Source: a virus
Direction: 5' to 3' (one strand)
DNA: 46,710 bases
Virus record (IMG/VR): IMGVR_UViG_3300035211_000110
Location: 1-46,710 of that record
The notes below the pieces were generated by a model, which worked only from the letters and a program-made list of their open reading frames with translations, searched no databases and was not told the DNA's origin. Below, piece by piece: positions 24,997-33,317 of the stretch. The position numbers and the translations under genes are program-made. Positions within the stretch are counted from its first letter, which is position 1, and each line of letters opens with the position of its first letter.

Positions 24997-27900
24997 CTAC
25001 TCCTCCAGGGATTGGTTCACATCAAATACCAGCCCCAGTCCCTGCAATTCCATCCCATCGCTGGCACTGGTGTCCGCCGTGATAATGAAACTGTGGTAAT
25101 GACAGGGGCCGAGCCAACAGTCTGTAGTGTACACCGGACCAGCGCCAAGGGCAACCGCACCCGGGACCGCCTCTCCATCCGAGGTACCATCCCCGGCCAC
25201 CCCGTCACAATAATGGGTAAAGGAGATGGTGTCGGTTTCCGTTCCCCGATCCGCGAACAGCAGCCGGACATAGTCGATGACGGTGTCGTAAAAGAACGGG
25301 TATTCTCCAGGGCCGGTGGCCAGGAACATATCCTTGGTGTGGACATACTGGTTGATGTCCGCCACCCCGTTCCAGTCCCCGCCATATTCCAGCCGGTACA
25401 TCAGGCCATCATCCGCCGCCCCATATGTGTACACCCCGCCGTCCGTGTCCACCACAGGGAATCCGACACGCAATGGGTTGGCCCCGGACCCGTTCTCACG
25501 GTACAGCTTCGTCCATCCACCATAACGAAGGGAATATTCCAGTTCCAGATCCCCCATCACCAACTTATACACATCCAGTGTCGGGTCATACCAACCTACA
25601 GCCTCCTCACGTACAGAAGGGGAGATGTAGTTGGCATGGTTGGGGTCCCAATAGGACCGGATGTCGTGGCTGGCCAGATCCACCTTGGCCCCATCGCATA
25701 GGTACACCCCGGAGGAGCCGACGAACATCACCACCTGGCGTTTGGCACTGGACCCGTCAACGTCCGTTGGCCCGCACACGACCATGGACAGGGGTGCGGT
25801 ACACCCCACCACCCCGGACACTGTCTGAATTGCCCAGTCTGACGGCCCGGTTCCCTCCAGTCGATATGTGGCCCTAGCCGTGGTGACGATGAGCTGTTCC
25901 ACCCCCGTGGACAGATAGATGTTGTACAGAGGGGCGGCGGCGGTAGTGGGGAGTCCGTCCCCAAAGTACAATTCTCCACTGTCGGTCCCATTGAACACCC
26001 ACGGCGCTCCATAAGCAGAGTATATGGCTTTGTTTTCACTACCATTACGTTCCGACATCAAAAATAATCTTCCCCCAAATACTACCGGGAAAGTGTATCC
26101 TCCAATGTCATCTGCTACAGGAACACCACGGACGTTGTTGATTTCCACCTCAGAATCCATGTTGGCGTCCCACACAAGACGATACCAATAAAGTGGAGGT
26201 GTGCCATTGAACGAGTAGGGAAACTCCTCACCATCCAAATCATCCAGCCACTTCACCACACCAGACTGCCTTAATGATATATTGCTATTGGATGTCCCGT
26301 CATATACTTCCACCATATTCACCCACGCCCCCCCGGAGCGATATTTTATGTCAAGGCCCGTATTGGCAGTGGAATTTGACTTACCAGAAACCATATTAAT
26401 AACAAGGGCTTGCTGCGGACTGCTAAATCCAACCTGCAAAAACTGTGTTGTGGCGGTAAGGCTGTCCAGCACAACCGGATACCCAACTTCGTCTGTTTGA
26501 GCTTCAGGCGTGTAATCATCATATGCACCATTATATACATAACATAACCCTACATCTTGCTCCTCTCCACTATAAATATTAGTCAGATCCTCCATATCCG
26601 ATTGGGCGGTGACAGAATAAATTTCAGCTGCGCCATCATCAATGGAAAACTGATACCAATAAAGGGAAAACTCCTGGAGAAGGGCAAGACGGGCAAGGCC
26701 AGTGCGGGACCACGATACCAAGCCATCCTGCCCCAGAGACGGGCCATTGTCAGTGCTATCCGAAATACTAAGTGTCTCCCATCCTGTTATCTGATATTCC
26801 TTGACATCCATAGTACTGGCAACAGTATTAGCGGTGCCAAGGGCGTAAGTAACACCGGTAAGGGGAATAGGAGAACCTACAAGCCACACTAAGGCATCGT
26901 CTACATATGATGTGGATGGAGGTGTAAAATCGTCTTCCCATCTTGCCTCTCCAGATGTCAAACGTACCTCGTCCATCCATAGACTGGCGTATCCCCCCGC
27001 AAACGAAGTACCACCAATATACAACCCACCAGAGTAATTACCAACGGCAGTTGAACTTGTGAGAGTACTTCCTAATTGTACTCCATTTACCGTGACGGCC
27101 CAATCATTGGCCGCACCCCCCCAACCACGTATGAGGGCTATATGATACCACGTATCAGCGGTGGGAGTCCAAGACCCGAATGTGTTATCCACACTGAGAA
27201 CACCACCATTTGCAATACGGAGTACAATACTTCCTTCCGATTGATCCCATAAGAATTGGGTATAATTATTCCCATCCGTAGCTTGGGAATAAAAACCCTC
27301 ATCGGTCGATGGCACCTCGTCCCACCGTACCCAAAAATCCAAGGTGAACTTGTTTGTGGTAAGCCAAAAATCATTACTGTCGGGAACAGACAGGTAATCA
27401 CCATCACCATCGAGATACATAGAAGACCCACCGAATACGCTTTGATCCGTGGTTAGGTGAGCATCATCTTGCAATGTCAACGAATGGGCACTATCAGAAT
27501 AGTCTGCTACAGAAGTAGACCCTTCCACCCCGTCAAAATGCACCAACAGGATAGTATTCTCGTCGTTTCCTCCGCCAATATATGCTGTCGTGTCAGAATC
27601 TTTATTAAATACCTCCGTGCTGAAGTCCCGTGCCTTTGTTATAGTGTCGTTCACGACAGCCGTGGACGTGATGAACTGTAGAGGGTAGAACTCGTCCCCG
27701 CCCCACAGCTTGGCATCCTGCCCGTCCGCGTAGGCCAGAAACCCGTTGGGGGCCATGGAGAACCGGCCGGTTTCGGCATCGGACGGGGCGGTGTACAGGA
27801 TGGACGCGGAGAACTCGCCCTGGTTGGGGATGGTGGTGGTGTTCTGGTAAACCCTCAGGTTTTCATCCGCACTGTCGGTGGCGCACACCAGCACGTGGGA

Positions 27901-28233
27901 CTCAGTCGCGGGATAGGTTTTATAATAGTGGAACCCGTTGGTGGGGTAGATGTAGGTATCGAGGTCCCCGTCCCAGGTGGAGGTGGAGTTGACAACGATG
28001 TGTCCCCGGACCCCCTTCAGCCGATCCCCATCCCGTCTCAGGTTCTGGATGTCTTGGTAATCATAGTCGTCGAGGGTAATGGACGGGTCGGTATTGTTCC
28101 ACTTGCCGATGAACGGGTAGGCGAACATTCCGGCATAGACCAGGGTGGGGAGGAGGAGGAGGAGAACTCCCCATATCCAGGATCGACCCGGTCTATGCCA
28201 GGAAATGGGAGACAGCTTGGGCATTTTCAACAT
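24997..28233 (-). CDS. Large tail protein with signal-like N-terminus and inserted LamG domain
   Basis: 1078 residues from ATG 28233 (GGTGG upstream; an in-frame ATG at 28251 lies deeper in the previous gene). The N-terminus has a hydrophobic core (WIWGVLLLLLPTLVYA) ending in a plausible signal peptidase site. The outer parts resemble beta-propeller-like phage tail proteins (repeats such as GGDEFYPLQF and VVFGGRLFLMSERNG). Residues about 235-420 are a LamG/concanavalin-like sugar-binding domain (FDGVEGS, FTLDFWVRWDEVP, WYHIALIRGW). DNA from about 26.04 to 27.65 kb is clearly more AT-rich than both ends, as if the middle had been inserted. Confidence 0.7.
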   Translation of the reverse strand: MLKMPKLSPISWHRPGRSWIWGVLLLLLPTLVYAGMFAYPFIGKWNNTDPSITLDDYDYQDIQNLRRDGDRLKGVRGHIVVNSTSTWDGDLDTYIYPTNGFHYYKTYPATESHVLVCATDSADENLRVYQNTTTIPNQGEFSASILYTAPSDAETGRFSMAPNGFLAYADGQDAKLWGGDEFYPLQFITSTAVVNDTITKARDFSTEVFNKDSDTTAYIGGGNDENTILLVHFDGVEGSTSVADYSDSAHSLTLQDDAHLTTDQSVFGGSSMYLDGDGDYLSVPDSNDFWLTTNKFTLDFWVRWDEVPSTDEGFYSQATDGNNYTQFLWDQSEGSIVLRIANGGVLSVDNTFGSWTPTADTWYHIALIRGWGGAANDWAVTVNGVQLGSTLTSSTAVGNYSGGLYIGGTSFAGGYASLWMDEVRLTSGEARWEDDFTPPSTSYVDDALVWLVGSPIPLTGVTYALGTANTVASTMDVKEYQITGWETLSISDSTDNGPSLGQDGLVSWSRTGLARLALLQEFSLYWYQFSIDDGAAEIYSVTAQSDMEDLTNIYSGEEQDVGLCYVYNGAYDDYTPEAQTDEVGYPVVLDSLTATTQFLQVGFSSPQQALVINMVSGKSNSTANTGLDIKYRSGGAWVNMVEVYDGTSNSNISLRQSGVVKWLDDLDGEEFPYSFNGTPPLYWYRLVWDANMDSEVEINNVRGVPVADDIGGYTFPVVFGGRLFLMSERNGSENKAIYSAYGAPWVFNGTDSGELYFGDGLPTTAAAPLYNIYLSTGVEQLIVTTARATYRLEGTGPSDWAIQTVSGVVGCTAPLSMVVCGPTDVDGSSAKRQVVMFVGSSGVYLCDGAKVDLASHDIRSYWDPNHANYISPSVREEAVGWYDPTLDVYKLVMGDLELEYSLRYGGWTKLYRENGSGANPLRVGFPVVDTDGGVYTYGAADDGLMYRLEYGGDWNGVADINQYVHTKDMFLATGPGEYPFFYDTVIDYVRLLFADRGTETDTISFTHYCDGVAGDGTSDGEAVPGAVALGAGPVYTTDCWLGPCHYHSFIITADTSASDGMELQGLGLVFDVNQSLEE

Positions 28234-29110
28234 TATTCCACCAATCCTCATTAAGTTTCTGCAATCCGGCCAATGACGCCTGGTACAGGGTCGGCCATAT
28301 CGTGGCGTTTTCCGCCTTCACCTGCTGGTTCCCCCCTTCCACCATTCGTGCCAGTACCCCGGACACGATCACGTCATGGGTGCGGGGCGGGAGAAGGGGG
28401 ACATCGGTGGTGTTGGAGAGGCGTGAGGCCACGATCTGGTACCACAGGCGGAGGGAGTAGACGGCGTCCGGGGCCGGGGTCCACAGGATGGAGTCGGTGC
28501 GGACACCAGTGGAGGTGAATGCCTGTTGGTGGAGGTAATGGGTGGGGCACCCGGTGTTGTCCAGGTTGTGATGGGCGGTGCCGCGATCCCCATCCCCCTC
28601 CATCTGCTTATGTGTCATAGGCTCCATCGGGCCGGACTGCCCATTCCACGACGCGGACCACAGGCGCTCGGCGGCGGAGGTCAGTTGTTTACCCCGATGG
28701 TAGACCTTGCCCCCGGAGGACCAGGCGGTGAACCCGGAGGTGTCGATCCCGATGTTGAAACTGGAACCGGAGGAACCGGCCACCACCCCCTGCCGGCCAT
28801 TCAGCTCAGTCATCCCGGATATGCCATACAGAGACACGATGTTGCCATTGGCGGGCGCATCCCCATCCACCGTGATCGCACCGGGGTTGGCGGCGGAAAT
28901 CCCCGTGATGGTGAGCGGGGCGAAGGTGCGGATGGACAGGTCCTGGGACAGAAGCCAGTGGAAGGGGTGCATGGCGGCGGACGACAATACCTCGGACAAA
29001 TACACCATGTTGATCATGTATTCGATGATCGTGTCCTTCTTGCCGGTGGTCTGTTTCAATTCGGCTTGGATGGCCGACTTCATATCCGCATATGTCATGT
29101 GGTCCGTCAT
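28193..29110 (-). CDS. Tail tubular / adaptor-like protein
   Basis: 305 residues. The N-terminal helix (MTYADMKSAIQAELKQT) and the segment ITGISAANPGAITVDGDAPA with GMTELNGRQGVV (about 73-125) form the small FCCH-like beta domain common in podovirus head-to-tail or tail tube proteins. The C-terminal half is helical (ILWTPAPDAVYSLRLWYQ) and ends in LNEDWWNNVENA. It overlaps the next gene by about 40 bases and the previous one by four. Confidence 0.65.
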   Translation of the reverse strand: MTDHMTYADMKSAIQAELKQTTGKKDTIIEYMINMVYLSEVLSSAAMHPFHWLLSQDLSIRTFAPLTITGISAANPGAITVDGDAPANGNIVSLYGISGMTELNGRQGVVAGSSGSSFNIGIDTSGFTAWSSGGKVYHRGKQLTSAAERLWSASWNGQSGPMEPMTHKQMEGDGDRGTAHHNLDNTGCPTHYLHQQAFTSTGVRTDSILWTPAPDAVYSLRLWYQIVASRLSNTTDVPLLPPRTHDVIVSGVLARMVEGGNQQVKAENATIWPTLYQASLAGLQKLNEDWWNNVENAQAVSHFLA

Positions 29111-30180
29111 ACCATATCCCTTTCCCTATAGATTAAACCAATGACGATGATAAACAACACCCCCACCATGGGCATCTGCATAGGGCGGGAGGGGAGGGAA
29201 AAGAGGCAGAAGGCAACCAGGGAGGCCCGGTGGTGGATGTGGGGGGACATACGCCACAGGACGGACAAGGCCCAAACCGCCAACCCCAACCCCACCAGCC
29301 CGAACTGATACCACAGGGTCAGGTAGTCGTTGTGCAAAGGGGGGGTGTAGGGGGTATAGGTGCAGGGACCATGGCCGAAGATAAGCACCCAGGGGGAGGA
29401 CGTGATCCCCTCCCAGGCAGTGGTCCACCACTCCAACCGTTCATTCCCCACCAGCCCCGTGATCCCTTCCCCGTCCAGGACGAACCCCACCATGAGGCCA
29501 GCCACCCCGACACTCCCCACCACCCACCACGGGAGGCTCCATTTCCACCGGATCAGCACCACACCCGCCCCGGCCAGGGCAATGAACGCGCCCAGGGTGC
29601 CGGAGAACAGGAACACGATGCCAATCGGGATCAAGGCCCACCTCCACAACCGGTGGAAGATGAAGAAGGGAAATGTGAATGCCACCGCCCCGGCGTAGAA
29701 ATTGGGATTTCCAAACCCCCCGGAACACCATGATCCAGTGAAGGTCCGTGTGACAGCGGGAACGACCTGGGAGGCTATGGTGAGTACCGGGTCCTGCCAC
29801 AACAGGGTTATCAGGGCAAAGGTGGTGCTGATCAGGATAACGATGCGAATCGTGTCAATGAAGTAAGAAATGGGGGTGGGGGTGGACGTTACGGAGATCA
29901 AAATCGCCGCCCCGGCAATCACAAATAAAATGCACCGCAGGGGACTTGTGAACGGCAATTCCCCTGGGGTTATGAAACGCAAATACAGTGCTACCAACAC
30001 CCACCCGCATATGTACCAGGATAGAAACCGCAAAGGACGGCAGGGGATGAAGGACGACAGCAAAACCCCCCCCAACACCATCACCGACAGTCTATGACTT
30101 AGCCAGATGGGGCCGGGGGACAGGAAAAGGAGGGGGATGGCAATAATCCCCCACCTCAATATGTTGGCATTTGCCCACAC
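29107..30180 (-). CDS. O-antigen ligase/polymerase-like integral membrane protein
   Basis: 357 residues with about ten hydrophobic spans. A large loop at about 150-300 carries the family's features: GNPNFYAGAVAF, then NERLEWWTTAWEGITSSPW and FGHGP, then PLHNDYLTLWYQFGLVGL, with the conserved Arg and His of WaaL/Wzy proteins (PF04932-type). Such enzymes join or polymerise O-antigen sugars on lipid carriers in the periplasm. It overlaps the tail-adaptor gene by four bases and lies in the structural operon, so it is expressed late. Likely roles are altering host lipopolysaccharide to block superinfection or rebinding of progeny; a structural role is unlikely. Confidence 0.75.
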   Translation of the reverse strand: MWANANILRWGIIAIPLLFLSPGPIWLSHRLSVMVLGGVLLSSFIPCRPLRFLSWYICGWVLVALYLRFITPGELPFTSPLRCILFVIAGAAILISVTSTPTPISYFIDTIRIVILISTTFALITLLWQDPVLTIASQVVPAVTRTFTGSWCSGGFGNPNFYAGAVAFTFPFFIFHRLWRWALIPIGIVFLFSGTLGAFIALAGAGVVLIRWKWSLPWWVVGSVGVAGLMVGFVLDGEGITGLVGNERLEWWTTAWEGITSSPWVLIFGHGPCTYTPYTPPLHNDYLTLWYQFGLVGLGLAVWALSVLWRMSPHIHHRASLVAFCLFSLPSRPMQMPMVGVLFIIVIGLIYRERDMV

Positions 30181-30186
30181 TGGAGA

Positions 30187-30732
30187 TTAATACTCCGTGT
30201 CGGGGGTCTTCAGCATCACGGCAATAACTTCCACCTTGGCCCCGTCAATGTCCACGTCCGCTGTATCGGTGGTGGCCACAAGGTCGATGGTGTCGGCGGA
30301 CGAGAAGTAAATGGGAACCCAATCGTGGGTTGCGCCCAGGATCAGACCGGCGGTGGAGTCAACGGCAAGGGCATTGCCCCAGGCATTCACCGAACCTCCA
30401 TAACCGAGGTCAACAGTACCATTTGTGGTTTCCGCCGTGATCACCCGGAGCCAGGCCGACAGGACGGTGGTGCCAGCCGGGACGGGAATGACCTGGGCCA
30501 CGTCCGCGTCACCGGCATCCAGAGTACGATCGGAAAAGTCAACGATGATCCGACGAATCGTCATCAGGTTGTTCGTTGTTTCCATCTGGGGGACCACAGG
30601 GGTGCCGGAGATGGAGCCATCGTACCAGACAACGGTATCGGCGGCGAATGCGACGGGAGAGATAAACCCCACCAAGCACACGGCCACCAGCATAATCAGG
30701 ATCTTGGTTTTAAATCGGTTAAACATATTCAT
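30187..30732 (-). CDS. Structural (decoration-like) protein with signal peptide
   Basis: 181 residues. A Sec signal peptide (KILIMLVAVCLVGFISPVAFA) follows a basic N-terminus. The mature part (VIPVPAGTTVLSAWLRVITA, then VDLGYGGSVNAWGNAL) matches small beta-barrel proteins seen between capsid and tail genes in podoviruses. AAGGAG precedes the ATG. The 75-base gap upstream (30733-30807) holds a variant of the dispersed motif, 36 bases before this start. Confidence 0.65.
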   Translation of the reverse strand: MNMFNRFKTKILIMLVAVCLVGFISPVAFAADTVVWYDGSISGTPVVPQMETTNNLMTIRRIIVDFSDRTLDAGDADVAQVIPVPAGTTVLSAWLRVITAETTNGTVDLGYGGSVNAWGNALAVDSTAGLILGATHDWVPIYFSSADTIDLVATTDTADVDIDGAKVEVIAVMLKTPDTEY

Positions 30733-30807
30733 GATCTGTCTCCTTTGTCCATATTGGTGATTATGTAATGCACACTACAAACTATGAAATTTATTTCCTA
30801 TCCTACC

Positions 30808-31461
30808 CTACCCGTTGCCGAGGCTGTTCCCGGCACTGTTCTCCACGTTCACCAGGCAATACGCCTCGTAGGTCAGCTCCTCGTAATCGGTGTCCGTCAC
30901 CCCCCCGTCCCCATCCAACTGCTCGGCCAGGGTTTCCAAGGCGTTGTAGGCATTGTAGAACCAATCCAGGAGCCATTTCACCGGGTGGTGTCCGGCGGTG
31001 AAGTAAAAATTGGTTTCATTCCCCAGATCCGTAACACCCTTGGGGTCCTTGATCGTGTGCAGGAACATAGCGGTCCAGCAGTTGGCCTCGTAGGTAGTCA
31101 GGGTCACGGTGGCATCCCCGTCAATCTGCTCACACAGGGTTTCCCACGCATTGGCGAAGTTGTACATGATCCATTGACGGGCTTCCGGGGTGATGGGGGC
31201 CATGGGGGAGATGGAGGCGAAGCCCTCCGCATTGGACAGGGCGTTGGCCACCCGGTTCCCCTGGCTGTTGGTTATGGAGCAGTTGATGATCGCCGTCCAA
31301 CAGTTGGCCTCATACGTTCCGGACCCGTTCCCCACACCGGCATCATCGTCGAGCTTGGCACACAGGACCTGGAGGGATTTGTGGAGGGCATACCAGATGT
31401 CCACCTCCTGTCCAGGGGTGAAACCGGCAGCCTTGGCTAAAGTTGTCAGAAGGTTGGTCAT
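30808..31461 (-). CDS. Triple-repeat structural protein
   Basis: 217 residues built of three copies of a roughly 60-residue unit: LQVLCAKLDDDAGV with YEANCWTAI; WETLCEQIDGDATV with YEANCWTAM; and LETLAEQLDGDGGV with YEAYCLV. Each unit has an acidic DGD turn and, in two of three, a Cys before it plus a Cys in the NCW element. The last unit has lost the first Cys. It sits between the capsid-side protein and the decoration-like protein, so it is probably a virion component. No named family recognised. Confidence 0.65.
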   Translation of the reverse strand: MTNLLTTLAKAAGFTPGQEVDIWYALHKSLQVLCAKLDDDAGVGNGSGTYEANCWTAIINCSITNSQGNRVANALSNAEGFASISPMAPITPEARQWIMYNFANAWETLCEQIDGDATVTLTTYEANCWTAMFLHTIKDPKGVTDLGNETNFYFTAGHHPVKWLLDWFYNAYNALETLAEQLDGDGGVTDTDYEELTYEAYCLVNVENSAGNSLGNG

Positions 31462-31479
31462 ATCCTGGGTCCTCCTTGG

Positions 31480-32181
31480 TTAATTGAACGCTACCGCCTT
31501 CGCGTCGTCAAACTCCTTGGCGTTTCGCTCGGCGGACGTGCGCTGGTAATGAATGGCGGAAAAGAGTCGGAACAGGGCTTGGGCCTGACGGGTGTCGGCC
31601 AGCAGATACCGTTTGTCCGGCATCACCCTTTCCTTCCGTGGGTCGAAGGTGAAGCAGATCTGGGCGCGGCAGGAGTGGGACGGCACGACGGCGCACTTGT
31701 ACCACTGATCCCCCACCAGCACCTCCCGGTCAAACACGAACTGGTAATTCTGGGTGTTCTGGCGGTTGGGCACGGTGCGGGTGTGGTAGGTCCCCAGCGT
31801 CACCTTCTTTTCGTAGGTGTCCGGGCCGGGGGCACCACCGATGGCACCACTTCCCTTCTTGGCCGTATTGATGGTTACGTCGGCATTGGAAATATCGGGA
31901 ACGGGCTCCTCGGACGGTTTCAGCAATACGAGAAACGTAGCGGAGATCCGGGTTTCCCCGGTACCGATGTCCACGTTGCGGGCCAGTCGGTAGCCGTCGA
32001 AAGGATGGGGGGCGGCGGCGGCACGAGGCCGGATAGCCCCTACGTCGTTGGGGTCCAGCCCCACACCACTGTCCACACCCGGATCTTTCTTCGGGTCGAA
32101 AGCCGATTCGGCATCCTGGCTTTCCACACCCAACCCTTGCTCATCAACCGGATCTGTTACCTTTCCTTTTTTCACTGTCAT
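31480..32181 (-). CDS. Capsid-adjacent protein of unknown function
   Basis: 233 residues. The first 60 are acidic, Gly/Pro-rich and probably disordered. The middle (PHPFDGYRLARNVDIGTGET and VTLGTYHTRTVPNRQNTQNY) looks beta-rich, and the end is a helix (RLFSAIHYQRTSAERNAKEF). Two Cys occur near 170-180 (PSHSCRAQICFTF). Directly downstream of the capsid gene after a strong hairpin, so it is likely a minor capsid or head-completion protein. Confidence 0.55.
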   Translation of the reverse strand: MTVKKGKVTDPVDEQGLGVESQDAESAFDPKKDPGVDSGVGLDPNDVGAIRPRAAAAPHPFDGYRLARNVDIGTGETRISATFLVLLKPSEEPVPDISNADVTINTAKKGSGAIGGAPGPDTYEKKVTLGTYHTRTVPNRQNTQNYQFVFDREVLVGDQWYKCAVVPSHSCRAQICFTFDPRKERVMPDKRYLLADTRQAQALFRLFSAIHYQRTSAERNAKEFDDAKAVAFN

Positions 32182-32204
32182 GAGTCAATCTCCCTGATAA
32201 AGCA

Positions 32205-32271
32205 CCGTGGGGGACCCGTGCCGTCCATGGTCTCAGGGGCGGGAGCATCCCCCGGCACGAGCCATCCCCAC
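32205..32271 (-). terminator. Strong hairpin after the capsid gene
   Basis: Read on the coding strand, CGTGCCG pairs with CGGCACG (32253-32259 with 32217-32223), flanked by GTGGGGA with TCCCCCAC (32265-32271 with 32207-32214) and an inner GGGGATGC/CCC-rich stem. It follows the capsid stop by about 15 bases. No long T-tract follows, so it may be an attenuator or processing site that makes capsid message more abundant than downstream message. Confidence 0.45.
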
Positions 32272-32285
32272 AGTACACTTATAGG

Positions 32286-33278
32286 TTAGTTATTGGTACG
32301 GTATGTTCTCAGCTCCCCAATCGCATTGTCCGCACTGTTGAATACCGATTTGGAGACACCATACAGCATCCCCACGCAGAATCCGACCTTGTTGTCATAG
32401 TCGAATGTCTTTTCATTCCATACCCACTTTTTGCCATACGCCATGACGCCCGCACCGACGCCAAGGAAGAACGCCGTGGCACCGTTCAGGTTGGACCCGG
32501 ACCCCCACGTGGTGGACAGGGGGCAGCGGGAGTGGCGATGGATGGGGCACAGGTCGTGCATCCCCAGGGCATCGGTGAACACCGGATTTTTCTTGCCCCG
32601 CATCTCGGCCAGCATACGGGTCGAGGACCATGCAGCATCCCGGTTGGTCAGGTCGAACGCCTGATCCGGGGACATCACGACGATCCCGTTGGTTTTCATG
32701 CCACCGTAGGACGGACCCTTGATGAGGGGCGAGGCTTTGCGGGCGTAAGCGGACATCCGACCGATGAGGTACAGGGTCATGTAGTCCCCGGCCTCGATGG
32801 AGTCCGTGCCCGTGGCGTCCCCACCGTAAAGGGCCTTGGTGGAGGAGGTTCCCAGAGCGGTGAAAATCGCCTGGTCGAGAGTGGCGGCGTGCCACCGTTT
32901 CAGCAACTCCACGGCCCACATGCGATACCGTTTGTCCGAGGGGCGCTGCATGTTCAGCCGGCCACCGGTTCTCACGGCATTGCGGACCATGGTCAGGGTA
33001 ACGTCGTCGTCGTAGGTGGACGGGGTTTCCTCGTTGCCCTCCATGGTGCTGTCGCCGGTCACACCAGACCCGGACAGCTCACGGATCTGGCCATAGTTGA
33101 TGACATCACCTTGTTCTTTTTCCAGATCGGGGAGTTCCACGATGACACTGTTTTCCTCGCTCCGACCCACCAGGCCGGTCCCGTAGAAATAGGACTCGTC
33201 CTTGGCTTCCACCCACCACTTGGCATGCCACGCCTTGCGGGTGAGTGGATTTCCAGTTGTAAATTGCCAATCAGACAT
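32286..33278 (-). CDS. Major capsid protein, N4-gp56 family
   Basis: 330 residues, the usual size of the N4-gp56 coat proteins. Signs: an N-terminal arm (LTRKAWHAKWWVEAKDE), GLVGRSEENSVIVELPDLEK, YDDDVTLTMVRN, then LLKRWHAATLDQAIFTALG and a late VMSPDQAFDLTNRDAAW strand. It follows the scaffold gene on the same strand, as expected. A diverged fragment of this protein (about residues 88-142) is also encoded at 1722-1916. Confidence 0.9.
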   Translation of the reverse strand: MSDWQFTTGNPLTRKAWHAKWWVEAKDESYFYGTGLVGRSEENSVIVELPDLEKEQGDVINYGQIRELSGSGVTGDSTMEGNEETPSTYDDDVTLTMVRNAVRTGGRLNMQRPSDKRYRMWAVELLKRWHAATLDQAIFTALGTSSTKALYGGDATGTDSIEAGDYMTLYLIGRMSAYARKASPLIKGPSYGGMKTNGIVVMSPDQAFDLTNRDAAWSSTRMLAEMRGKKNPVFTDALGMHDLCPIHRHSRCPLSTTWGSGSNLNGATAFFLGVGAGVMAYGKKWVWNEKTFDYDNKVGFCVGMLYGVSKSVFNSADNAIGELRTYRTNN

Positions 33279-33317
33279 GATGTGTCTCCTTTTTCATGTC
33301 GTGACCAGGACCACGGG

